DNA of 12,450 nt from Zoogloeaceae bacterium (GCA_031282665.1 JAITDH010000104.1:1-12450), one strand, 5' to 3'; shown: positions 6,814 to 12,450, counted from the stretch's first letter. Numbers and translations are program-made. Notes: generated from the letters alone by a model not told the origin.

Positions 6814-7380
6814 TTACTTTTTCTTGGAGGGGGCGGCGGCGGCGGCGGTCGCGCCGACGGCCTTGACGGTGGCATTGGTTGCCGCCGCCACGTTGGCTTC
6901 GGTGATTTCGGAAACTTGCTTGGCGGCCTTGCTCATGCTGTCGAAAGCGGAGTTGGTGGCGGCAATGGCGGACTTCAGCGCGGCGACGGCGACATCGGAG
7001 CCGACGGGAGAAGATTTGCTGACCTGTTCCATCAGGGAAGAGGATTGTTTTTGCCAGTCGGCGAAATTGGCGGAAACCTGGCGAGCGATGTTTTCCTTGG
7101 CCTGATCGGAGATCTCGTAGATGCTGCGCGTGTAGGCAACGGCCTTTTCGACGCTGGGCTGGGCCAGGGAGGCTTGCAGGGAAAGCGCTTCCTGCGGATC
7201 TTTCACGTTCAGGAGCGCCTTGGTGTTGCTCACGGAATCTTCCAGCACGGAACGGGCGGTATTGAGATTCAGGGCGGCAACACGTTCAGCGGAATCCAGC
7301 GCGGTGGAGGCCAGGGAAAGCAGGGAATCGACGACGGCCTTGTTGGCGACGGCGAATTGTTCAGAAGAAGGGAATGTCAT
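6814..7380 (-). CDS. Phasin family protein (phasin 2)
   Basis: This is a granule-associated phasin of 188 aa. It has the family pattern FAVANKAVVDSLLSLASTAL near the N-terminus, then SAERVAALNLNTARSVLEDS. The middle is helical and amphipathic, and the Ala-rich tail ends PSKKK. The frame could start earlier, at 7455. The ATG at 7380 is preferred because GGAG lies 8 nt before it and the upstream extension has no phasin character. The Ala-rich tail is encoded by a run of GCC/GCG codons near 6830-6855, a slippage-prone trinucleotide stretch. A well-formed promoter and a palindrome lie upstream. The two phasins are clearly related but diverged, so the pair is probably an old duplication. Confidence 0.92.
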   Translation of the reverse strand: MTFPSSEQFAVANKAVVDSLLSLASTALDSAERVAALNLNTARSVLEDSVSNTKALLNVKDPQEALSLQASLAQPSVEKAVAYTRSIYEISDQAKENIARQVSANFADWQKQSSSLMEQVSKSSPVGSDVAVAALKSAIAATNSAFDSMSKAAKQVSEITEANVAAATNATVKAVGATAAAAAPSKKK

Positions 7381-7438
7381 GTTACAACTCCAGATCAAAA
7401 GGGATTTCAGGTAAGGGCACATGCAGATATACATGTAA

Positions 7439-7455
7439 ATGTTGCGATGCAACAT
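7439..7455. promoter_or_regulatory. Palindromic candidate operator of the phasin genes
   Basis: ATGTTGC-GAT-GCAACAT is a perfect inverted repeat with 7-bp arms and a 3-bp centre. It lies just downstream of the phasin 2 -10 box, covering the expected transcription start. A repressor bound here would block transcription. PhaR-type PHA repressors are known to bind TGC/GCA-type inverted sites at phasin promoters, so PhaR is the natural guess; that part is inference. Confidence 0.5.
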
Positions 7456-7459
7456 GAAA

Positions 7460-7489
7460 ATATTACGCGAATAGATTCTCGGCTGTCAA
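7460..7489 (-). promoter_or_regulatory. Sigma70 promoter of phasin 2
   Basis: On the minus strand a perfect TTGACA (7489-7484) and TAATAT (7465-7460, 4/6 match) are separated by 18 bp. Transcription would start near 7453, leaving a leader of about 73 nt. No terminator is visible between lptA and this promoter, so some LPS-operon readthrough into the phasins is possible. Confidence 0.6.
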
Positions 7490-7557
7490 CCTTTTTTATC
7501 CTCACTTTCCCAGAGAAGTGTTTCACGGATTTCCTGCGATTTCATGGGTTTGCTCAT
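7486..7557 (-). CDS. Possible 23-aa small ORF after lptA
   Basis: The lptA stop codon runs straight into AGGAGG and then an ATG at 7557. This opens a 23-codon frame ending at a TGA that lies inside the TTGACA box of the phasin promoter. The peptide begins MSKPMKSQEIRETLLW and is hydrophilic and charged. The first ATG is too close to the AGGAGG for good initiation. The second ATG, at 7545, lies 12 nt after it and would be better placed. No family is recognised. It may be a coupled microprotein, a relic of a former downstream gene start, or chance. Confidence 0.2.
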   Translation of the reverse strand: MSKPMKSQEIRETLLWESEDKKG

Positions 7558-7562
7558 CCTCC

Positions 7563-8186
7563 TCAGCGCAGGGCGGGAGCGTTTTTCAGGTGAAGTTCCC
7601 CGTTTTCCCCTGCGTCCGGCGGGGGATTTTCCGCCGGGGCTTCCTCCTTGTTGCGCGGCGAGATGGTCACGCGCACACGCGATGGATGGAGAGGGTCCTG
7701 CGCGGACGTCTCGCCGGGGGAAGCGAGATAGCGTTCGTAGATGCCGTCATACCAGATGTATTCGCCACGCAATTGGTCGCTGCCGTTCTTGACCCAGGCG
7801 CGGCGGAAGAATTCGGCGACTTCACTGTGGGTGTCGTATTCGATGCGCTCGGCCTCGCCCTCGACCCATTCTTCGCGCCCTTCGCGCTTTTGCCGGAAAC
7901 GGGCCAGGCCGCCGGGTCCCGCGGAGGCGACGCCGCGCTGGAAGCCCCGGGCATCCTCCGTAATCACGATCTTGTCGGAATGAATCATCAGGGTGCCCTG
8001 GGTCAGCACGACATTGCCTTCGAACACCTGCACCCGCTGGATGTCGTCGATGGTGATGCGGTCGGCTTCCAGGGAGATGGGTTTGTTGCGGTCGGCCAGT
8101 TCGGCGCTGGCGCCCGGAGAAAAAAGCGCGAGCCAGGACGACAAGAGGAGGAGGAGGCAGGGGCGGGGAAAACGGGCGAGGTTCAT
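7563..8186 (-). CDS. lptA: LPS transport periplasmic protein LptA
   Basis: LptA forms the periplasmic bridge that carries LPS from LptC to LptD. The 207-aa product starts with a signal peptide: basic N-terminus, then LLLLLSSWLALF, with probable cleavage after ASA at residue 28. An OstA-type beta-jellyroll domain follows at about 36-150, with ISLEADRITIDD, VFEGNVVLTQGTL and EGEAERIEYDTHSEVAEF. The tail after about 165 is proline- and acid-rich and probably disordered. The ATG overlaps the lptC stop codon by 4 bp, showing translational coupling. lptB, which usually follows at once, is absent here and lies at 1965-2708 on the other strand. Confidence 0.95.
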   Translation of the reverse strand: MNLARFPRPCLLLLLSSWLALFSPGASAELADRNKPISLEADRITIDDIQRVQVFEGNVVLTQGTLMIHSDKIVITEDARGFQRGVASAGPGGLARFRQKREGREEWVEGEAERIEYDTHSEVAEFFRRAWVKNGSDQLRGEYIWYDGIYERYLASPGETSAQDPLHPSRVRVTISPRNKEEAPAENPPPDAGENGELHLKNAPALR

Positions 8187-8785
8187 GGTCTTTTTCCGGC
8201 TGGTTTCCTGGTGTATTCGCCGCGCACGGACTGGTTGAGGGTGAAGGTTCCCTGCCGGTTGTCCACCGTCAGGCCGATGCCGTCGATCCAGTCCGCGCCC
8301 TGGGTGATGCGCACCGGATGCTGGTTGAAGGCCCGCCCTTCTTCCGGCAGGATGACGAGCTCCGTCGTGCGGGCGACGAGTTCCGGCCGCCGCCTGTCGG
8401 CGGCGCGGGCCAGCACGACGTCGCCGCGCATCCAGACATGCTCGCCCTCCTGGGTGACGATGGCGCTCTGTCCGCGCGCGGTCACTTCCGGCGCGTTCGG
8501 GCGATAGCTGGTCAGGCGGGGGTCGAGCACGAGGCTGCTGTCGTCATCCGGATAATGTTCCATGCGGCGCGCGTGCAATTGGTAGCGCGGCGAGCCATCC
8601 ACCCCGTAGCGGAAAACCGTGAATTGCTCGACGATGGCATCCGGATCGTGGCGGGCCTTGCCATCCGCCGTCGCTGGCGGCGGGGCGGTGGCTTCCGCGA
8701 GCCAGAAAGCCAGCCCGGCCAGGCCGGCGAGCACCAGGAGCGGGAAGAGCGTCGCCGCGGTCTGGCTAAACACGGCCTGGCGCAT
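8183..8785 (-). CDS. lptC: LPS export system protein LptC
   Basis: LptC is a bitopic inner-membrane protein that receives LPS from LptB2FG and passes it to LptA. The 200-aa product has one N-terminal membrane anchor at about residues 12-30 (TLFPLLVLAGLAGLAFWLA). A Pro/Ala-rich linker and a periplasmic LptC domain follow, with YQLHARRMEHYPDDDSS, VWMRGDVVLARA and GIGLTVDNRQGTFTL. Its first 20 bp overlap the end of kdsC, and its stop overlaps the lptA start, so the three genes are translated as a coupled set. Sequence identity in this family is low, so the call leans on architecture and context, both of which fit well. Confidence 0.93.
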   Translation of the reverse strand: MRQAVFSQTAATLFPLLVLAGLAGLAFWLAEATAPPPATADGKARHDPDAIVEQFTVFRYGVDGSPRYQLHARRMEHYPDDDSSLVLDPRLTSYRPNAPEVTARGQSAIVTQEGEHVWMRGDVVLARAADRRRPELVARTTELVILPEEGRAFNQHPVRITQGADWIDGIGLTVDNRQGTFTLNQSVRGEYTRKPAGKRP

Positions 8786-9329
8786 GATCCTTACCCCTTC
8801 TGTCTTCGGGCAGCCAGCGATCGAGGAGGGAAGCGTCCTTTTCCTGCGCGGCGAGGATGAAATCGCAAACCTCGCGCACCGCCCCTTCCCCTCCCCTGGC
8901 CGCCGTCACCAGCATGGCCCGGTTCTGCACGAGCGAATGCGCATTGGCGGGCGCGGCGGAAAAGCGGCACAGGCGCATGACCGGCAGATCCACCACGTCA
9001 TCGCCCATGTAGCCGGCCTCTTCCGCCGTCATCCGCAAGGTGGCGAGCAGATCGGACAGGCATTGCCGCTTGTCGGCGACGCCCTGGAAGAGATGGGTGA
9101 TGCCCAGGTCGGCCGCGCGCGCCGCCACCGCGCCGGAACGGCGCCCGGTGATGATGGCGACGGCCAGGCCCGCTTCCTGCAGGAAGCGCAGCCCCTGCCC
9201 ATCCAGGGTATGAAACGCTTTCAGCTCGCGCCCGTTCTCGTCGTAATAAAGACGGCCGTCGGTCATCACGCCGTCGATGTCGAAGGCCATGAGCCTGAGG
9301 CTGGCGGCGGCGTTCCTGGCGGATGGCAT
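8766..9329 (-). CDS. kdsC: 3-deoxy-D-manno-octulosonate-8-phosphate phosphatase KdsC
   Basis: KdsC is a cytoplasmic HAD-superfamily phosphatase that removes phosphate from Kdo-8-phosphate to give Kdo for LPS. The 187-aa product is a normal-length cap-less (C0) HAD protein. Motif I is FDIDGVMTDG with Asp17 and Asp19, motif II is the threonine in IITGRRS, the conserved Lys is at about 87, and motif III is GDDVVDLP at 109-116. The Gly/Arg-rich AARGGEGAVREVCDFIL near the C-terminus is typical of KdsC. The ATG at 9329 overlaps the kdsD stop by one base. The position between kdsD and lptC agrees with the role. Confidence 0.97.
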   Translation of the reverse strand: MPSARNAAASLRLMAFDIDGVMTDGRLYYDENGRELKAFHTLDGQGLRFLQEAGLAVAIITGRRSGAVAARAADLGITHLFQGVADKRQCLSDLLATLRMTAEEAGYMGDDVVDLPVMRLCRFSAAPANAHSLVQNRAMLVTAARGGEGAVREVCDFILAAQEKDASLLDRWLPEDRRGKDHAPGRV

Positions 9330-10330
9330 CAGATAACCTTGGCGGCAAAGAGATCGTGCATATTGAGCGCCCCGATCAGGCGGTCGTCTTCATCGGCGAC
9401 CAGCAGTTGGCTGATGCGCCGCCGCTCCATGATTTCCACCGCCTCCACCGCGAGCTTGTCCGGGGAAATGCGGCAGGGATCGAGGCGCATCAATTGCCGG
9501 ATCTCGGTTTCCAGCAAATTCGTCCGGTTTTCGCGCAGCCCCTCCAGCGCGCGGCGCAGGTCGCCGTCGGTGAAAATACCGAGGATTTTCTTTTCCGCAT
9601 CGACGATGGCCGTCATTCCCAGCCCCCCCCGGCTCATCACCAGGATGGCATCGGCGAGGGAAGCCTGCGGCGGCACGGCGGGCACCTCCTCCGCCCTGTG
9701 CATGACGTCGCGGACATGGGTCAGCAGGCGGCGGCCCAGATTGCCTCCCGGATGCGAAAGGGCGAAATCCTCCGGCCCGAACCCGCGCGCATCCAGCAGC
9801 GCGACGGCGAGCGCGTCGCCCAGCGCGAGTGCCGCCGTGGTGCTGGCGGTAGGCGCGAGATTGAGCGGACAGGCTTCCTGCCGCACGCTGGCATCCAGAT
9901 GCACATCGGCCTCGCGGGCAAGGGTGGAAGCCGGGTTGCCGGTCATGGCGACGAGCTTCGCGCCCTGCCGCCGCACGGCGGGCAGGATGCGCAGCATTTC
10001 CTCGGTTTCCCCGGAATTGGACAGGGCGAGGAAAACATCGGCGCCCTGCACCATCCCCAGGTCGCCATGGCTGGCCTCGCCGGGGTGTACATAATAGGCG
10101 GGCGTCCCGGTGGAAGCGAGGGTGGCGGCGATCTTGCGGGCGATATGCCCGGACTTTCCCATGCCGCTGACGATGACCCGCCCCTGGCTTTCCAGAATCA
10201 GGGCCACCGCCCGCGCGAAATCGTCGGAAAGACGATGGATCAGGGTCTCGATCGCCTCCGCCTCGATGCGCAGGGTGCGCCGCGCCAATTCGACGAAACG
10301 GGCCGGTGAAGCGGATGGGGAAAGGGACAT
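9329..10330 (-). CDS. kdsD: D-arabinose-5-phosphate isomerase KdsD
   Basis: KdsD converts ribulose-5-phosphate to arabinose-5-phosphate, the first committed precursor of Kdo. The 333-aa product has an N-terminal SIS domain (about 41-175) with GMGKSGHIARK (56-66), HPGEASHGDLG (82-92) and LSNSGETEE. The conserved SHPGGNLGRRLL is at 192-203, with the second active-site histidine at 193. Two CBS domains fill the C-terminus (about 207-268 and 278-333), with GIFTDGDLRR at the end of the first. The ATG at 10330 has no visible ribosome binding site, but the N-terminal length matches the family. This is the first gene of kdsD-kdsC-lptC-lptA, with a TATAAT about 30 bp upstream and the heptamer repeats directly beyond. 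Confidence 0.97.
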   Translation of the reverse strand: MSLSPSASPARFVELARRTLRIEAEAIETLIHRLSDDFARAVALILESQGRVIVSGMGKSGHIARKIAATLASTGTPAYYVHPGEASHGDLGMVQGADVFLALSNSGETEEMLRILPAVRRQGAKLVAMTGNPASTLAREADVHLDASVRQEACPLNLAPTASTTAALALGDALAVALLDARGFGPEDFALSHPGGNLGRRLLTHVRDVMHRAEEVPAVPPQASLADAILVMSRGGLGMTAIVDAEKKILGIFTDGDLRRALEGLRENRTNLLETEIRQLMRLDPCRISPDKLAVEAVEIMERRRISQLLVADEDDRLIGALNMHDLFAAKVI

Positions 10331-10360
10331 GGAGTACCGGGGGGAAACGCGATGCGACGG

Positions 10361-10366
10361 ATTATA
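10361..10366 (-). promoter_or_regulatory. Possible -10 box of kdsD
   Basis: A perfect TATAAT on the minus strand lies 31 bp before the kdsD ATG. The -35 position falls inside the GACAGAA heptamers and does not match TTGACA, so promoter strength is unclear. Confidence 0.35.
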
Positions 10367-10369
10367 CCG

Positions 10370-10488
10370 GACAGAAGACGGAGGACAGAAGACAGAGAGG
10401 ACAGAGCGGCCGCTGACGCGGCCTTGGAATCAGGAATCAGGTATCAGGTATCAGGTATCAGGGACCAGGGACCAGGGACCAGGGACCA
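10370..10488. repeat. Heptamer-repeat mosaic upstream of kdsD
   Basis: Left block: GACAGAA, GACGGAG, GACAGAA, GACAGAG in tandem (10370-10397), two extra bases, then GACAGAG (10400-10406). This runs into the palindrome GCGGCCGC (10406-10413) and a GC-rich spacer. Right block, nine contiguous heptamers (10426-10488): GGAATCA x2, GGTATCA x3, GGGACCA x4. Sixteen bases (10400-10415) are identical to the minus strand at 347-332 upstream of recA. Units of each kind are grouped, not interspersed, which suggests local expansion of single units. Confidence 0.9.
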
Positions 10489-10701
10489 GATTGAAACCCG
10501 TATACCCTCGCGTGCTCGTTTGGCGCAAGGCGCGGGTTGCCGCAGGCACGTCCGGCCGTGAAGTATCAGGGCAGGCAAGCGTATGAAATAACCTCCGGAA
10601 ATCAAAAACCAAATCTCCCGTTGCGGGCAGCAAGGGGAGGAATAATGCCATCGCGTTGTATACCCTTGCATGAAAATGACCAGCGTATTTCAGGGATATG
10701 G
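10489..10701. other. Intergenic sequence between the heptamer array and dciA
   Basis: Apart from the dciA terminator (10602-10639) no gene is supported. A 12-bp sequence, GTATACCCT(C/T)GC, occurs twice as a direct repeat (10500-10511 and 10658-10669). Short open frames on the minus strand run into the heptamers and have no recognisable content or ribosome binding site. Confidence 0.5.
10602..10639 (-). terminator. Terminator downstream of dciA
   Basis: CTCCC-G-TTGC (10615-10624) pairs with GCAA-G-GGGAG (10630-10639), a 9-bp stem with one G-G mismatch and a 5-nt loop. On the minus strand it is followed by ATTTGGTTTTTG, a T-rich but interrupted tract. It lies about 60 nt after the dciA stop codon. 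Confidence 0.5.
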
Positions 10702-11148
10702 CTATGGCTGGCTTCTGCCAGCAATCCTCTTCAGCGCCGCCGCCAGCGGCGAATCTTCCGGCATGGCGCTGGCCAGGGCGAGCAGTTTTTCGCGCCCGGC
10801 GGGGGAAAGCAAATCCTCTCCGGCATCCGGAAACAGGCGGGAAGAGGAAAAATCCACCGGATCTGGGATGGGTTGAACTTTTATCTCGACCCGTTTACAC
10901 TCCCCCACTATTTTCGCGAAAGCATCGCACAGGCGTTCGCCCAACTGGCGCAGTTTGGTGGCTATCGCCGCGTTGCTCGCATGGACGATAACCGTTTGTT
11001 GTCGAAAGTTCGCTACCTGCGCCCCGCATGCCAGGGCCGGGGGAATCTCCTCCCGCAATGCCTGGTTCAGACGTCCGAGCAGACGGACATGGGGCAGCAG
11101 GCGCGCCGTAATGTCGTTGTTCGCGAACAGTTGTTCCGGGGACAGCAT
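10702..11148 (-). CDS. dciA: DUF721/DciA family protein, probable replicative helicase loader
   Basis: DciA proteins interact with the DnaB helicase and help load it in the many bacteria that lack DnaC. The 148-aa product has the N-terminal DUF721 domain pattern: LLGRLNQALREEIPPAL, then a beta strand region with CGAQVANFRQQTVIVHASNAA, then TKLRQLGERLCDAF. A less conserved tail follows, ending in a short helix (LAAALKRIAG). A TTG directly precedes the ATG at 11148. The ATG is preferred, with GGGAG about 9 nt upstream. The gene diverges from the M23 peptidase gene by only 14 bp, a pairing I recall as common in betaproteobacteria (often near secA or lpxC, not seen here). Family assignment is good; the helicase-loading role is known for other members. 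Confidence 0.82.
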   Translation of the reverse strand: MLSPEQLFANNDITARLLPHVRLLGRLNQALREEIPPALACGAQVANFRQQTVIVHASNAAIATKLRQLGERLCDAFAKIVGECKRVEIKVQPIPDPVDFSSSRLFPDAGEDLLSPAGREKLLALASAMPEDSPLAAALKRIAGRSQP

Positions 11149-11149
11149 C

Positions 11150-11156
11150 AAAGGAG
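11150..11156 (+). promoter_or_regulatory. Ribosome binding site that sets the GTG start of the M23 gene
   Basis: AAAGGAG at 11150-11156 lies 6 nt before GTG at 11163. No in-frame ATG near the N-terminus offers an alternative before the membrane anchor, so the GTG is taken as the start. The site also touches the dciA start region on the other strand. Confidence 0.75.
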
Positions 11157-11162
11157 ACTCCC

Positions 11163-12068
11163 GTGCAGATCATTCTGGTTTCCCAACGTTTTCCCTCCAC
11201 GAGAACGGTCAATATCGAAGCAAGGCATATTATCGCAGCCAGCGCCTGTTTCCTGCTCCTCGTCCTTGGCTGCGCCTTTCTTTTTTCTTGGTTGTCCGTT
11301 GCCTGGCGCCTACCGCATGTCGAAGCGCAGATGGTCAGGGTGCAGGACGAGGAGACCATCGAGCGCGAACGGCAGAGCCAGGAGATTTTCCGCACCCTTT
11401 CCGCCAGTATCGGACAGTTGCAGGCGAAGATGGTGCAACTTGACGGCCTGGCGCGGCGTCTCTCCACCCAGACCGGCGTCCAGATCCCCACGCAGCAGGA
11501 TATCGCCAATTCCATCGACGATTCCCCGCAGGGCGGCCCCTTCGTTCCCGCGCCCCTGAATCATGCCAGCCTGCGCGAGGAAATCGATCAACTGGCCATG
11601 CAGATCCAGGAGCGGGGCATCGTCTTCGGCATGCTGGAATCCACCCTGCGCGAGCGCATGGTGCGGCGCGAGCTTCTGCCGAGCGTTCTTCCAGTCCGCG
11701 GCGATGCCCGCTTCGGCTCGCCCTTCGGCCCGCGCGTCGATCCTTTCGGACGGGGGCGCGCCATTCATGAAGGACAGGATTTCATCGCGCCCTTCGGCTC
11801 CGACATCCTGGCCGCCGCCGATGGCGTGGTGGTCAGCGCCGCGTTTCATCCCGAGTTCGGCAATATGGTCGAAATCAACCACGGCGGGGAATTGATTACC
11901 CGCTACGCGCATATGTCCGCCCTGAAGGCAAGCGTCGGCGATGTCGTGCGGCGCGGCCAGGTCATCGGCGCGCTGGGCAGCACGGGACGCTCCACCGGCC
12001 CGCATCTGCATTTCGAGGTGCGCGCCAACAACATTCCCATCAATCCCGCCAGATTCCTGCAACCCTGA
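11163..12068 (+). CDS. M23 family metallopeptidase, membrane-anchored
   Basis: This is probably a periplasmic peptidoglycan endopeptidase, or a catalytically inactive activator of amidases. The 301-aa product has one membrane anchor at about residues 23-47 (IIAASACFLLLVLGCAFLFS). A coiled-coil-like periplasmic stretch follows at about 52-105 and 135-170, and a LytM/M23 domain at about 178-298. The zinc ligands of an active M23 enzyme are present: His202 and Asp206 in IHEGQDF, and the HxH pair His281/His283 in GPHLHFEV. His250 (RYAHMS) is also conserved. The enzyme therefore looks active, not degenerate like EnvC or NlpD. It starts with GTG and diverges from dciA. The minus-strand terminator of the next gene lies 11 bp after its stop. 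Confidence 0.93.
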   Translation: MQIILVSQRFPSTRTVNIEARHIIAASACFLLLVLGCAFLFSWLSVAWRLPHVEAQMVRVQDEETIERERQSQEIFRTLSASIGQLQAKMVQLDGLARRLSTQTGVQIPTQQDIANSIDDSPQGGPFVPAPLNHASLREEIDQLAMQIQERGIVFGMLESTLRERMVRRELLPSVLPVRGDARFGSPFGPRVDPFGRGRAIHEGQDFIAPFGSDILAAADGVVVSAAFHPEFGNMVEINHGGELITRYAHMSALKASVGDVVRRGQVIGALGSTGRSTGPHLHFEVRANNIPINPARFLQP

Positions 12069-12079
12069 CACATTGGGCG

Positions 12080-12104
12080 AAAAAACCCCGGCGGTCAGCC
12101 GGGG
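12080..12104 (-). terminator. Intrinsic terminator of the response regulator gene
   Basis: CCCCGGC (12086-12092) and GCCGGGG (12098-12104) form a perfect 7-bp GC stem with a 5-nt loop. Read on the minus strand it is followed by six T (12085-12080). It lies 26 bp after the stop codon at 12130. In the plus direction there is no T-tract directly after the stem, so it mainly serves the minus strand. Confidence 0.85.
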
Positions 12105-12129
12105 GGGTATCCATGGGGCTTTTCACCAT

Positions 12130-12450
12130 TCAGGCGTTGGCAACCTGTTTTTTCTGGGTATAACCGGCCAGGAGGCCGAGGAGTTCTTCCTCGTTATAGG
12201 GTTTGCCGAGATAGTGGCTGGCGCCGATTTCCATGGCCAGGTTGCGGTGCTTGTCGGCGGTGCGGGAGGTAATCATGATGACCGGCACATTGTCCAGGCG
12301 GGTGTCGGCGCGGATGTTGCGGACGAGGTCAAAGCCGTCCATGCGCGGCATTTCGATGTCGGAGAGAATCACGTCGGGCACCGTTTCGATCAACTGTTCG
12401 AGCGCGTCCACCCCGTCCTTGGCCAGCACGACCTGGTAGCCTTCGCGGGC
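12130..12450 (-). CDS. C-terminal receiver (CheY-like) domain, probably of a ChpA/PilL-type hybrid chemosensory kinase (partial)
   Basis: The gene enters from the right edge; 106 codons and the stop are visible, with no start codon that must be used. The fragment is most of a response-regulator receiver domain. The phosphoacceptor Asp is in LSDIEMPRMDG (fragment residue 31), the conserved Thr in IMITSRTADKH (61), and the Lys in LGKPYNEEEL (83). It ends about 20 residues after that lysine, so no output domain follows. The run MITSRTADKH-(x)n-YLGKPY resembles, from memory, the C-terminal CheY domain of PilL/ChpA kinases of the twitching-motility pathway. A stand-alone CheY-like protein such as PilG or PilH is the alternative, because the N-terminus is outside the window. 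Confidence 0.8.
   Translation of the reverse strand, partial: AREGYQVVLAKDGVDALEQLIETVPDVILSDIEMPRMDGFDLVRNIRADTRLDNVPVIMITSRTADKHRNLAMEIGASHYLGKPYNEEELLGLLAGYTQKKQVANA

Noticed and set aside
7381..7455. Longer phasin 2 starting at 7455
   Set aside because: The extension lies over the predicted promoter start and operator, has no phasin character, and the ATG at 7380 has its own ribosome binding site.
8619..10094. Long plus-strand frame opposite lptC, kdsC and kdsD
   Set aside because: It spans three coupled real genes on the minus strand. The translation is low-complexity Arg/Ser/Ala-rich, typical of shadow frames.
10444..10671. Short minus-strand frame ending in Val-Pro-Gly-Pro-Trp-Ser-Leu repeats
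   Set aside because: The repeat peptide comes from the GGGACCA/GGTATCA heptamers; the rest crosses the dciA terminator and has no ribosome binding site.

Overview
The window is about 12.4 kb of GC-rich chromosomal DNA, densely packed with housekeeping genes. It looks betaproteobacterial. The reasons are the RpoN / short HPF / PtsN / HprK order (HprK beside PtsN rather than RapZ/NPr as in enterics), an Lpt/Kds lipopolysaccharide set, two polyhydroxyalkanoate phasins, and a DciA-M23 peptidase pair beside what looks like the end of a Pil-Chp type chemosensory kinase. A Rhodocyclales- or Nitrosomonadales-like polyhydroxyalkanoate producer is plausible, but the genus cannot be fixed from the sequence. 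No phage, IS, CRISPR, tRNA or rRNA was found.

Layout. (1) 1-108, minus: N-terminus of an unidentified membrane-anchored protein, with its own promoter. (2) 109-451: intergenic, with a mosaic of heptameric repeats. (3) 452-6070, plus: recA, recX, lptB, rpoN, hpf, ptsN, hprK, tightly packed and partly overlapping, with an intrinsic terminator between hpf and ptsN. (4) 6071-6195: two hairpins between the convergent transcription units. (5) 6196-7380, minus: two tandem phasin genes, with a good sigma70 promoter and a palindromic candidate operator before the upstream one. (6) 7486-10330, minus: kdsD, kdsC, lptC, lptA with overlapping start and stop codons, perhaps followed by a 23-codon small ORF. 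(7) 10331-10701: a second heptamer mosaic and the dciA terminator. (8) 10702-11148, minus: dciA. Diverging from it by 14 bp is an M23 peptidase gene (11163-12068, plus). (9) 12080-12450, minus: a strong terminator and the C-terminal receiver domain of a response regulator or hybrid kinase that continues beyond the window.

How the genes fit together. KdsD and KdsC make the Kdo precursor of LPS, and LptC, LptA and LptB carry LPS to the outer membrane. RpoN, HPF, PtsN and HprK form the sigma54, ribosome-hibernation and nitrogen-PTS regulatory block. In many proteobacteria these nine genes lie in one run, kdsD-kdsC-lptC-lptA-lptB-rpoN-hpf-ptsN-hprK. Here the run is cut exactly between lptA and lptB. 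The two halves face each other across the phasin genes, and lptB is joined to recX by an 11-bp overlap. Inverting a single segment, about 1965-7560, on paper restores the usual order.

The least explained sequence is a repeat family at two places, before recA and before kdsD. It is built from tandem 7-bp units in homogeneous blocks (GACAGAR, GGAATCA, GGTATCA, GGGACCA) around a shared GACAGAGCG core followed by a GC-rich palindromic segment.
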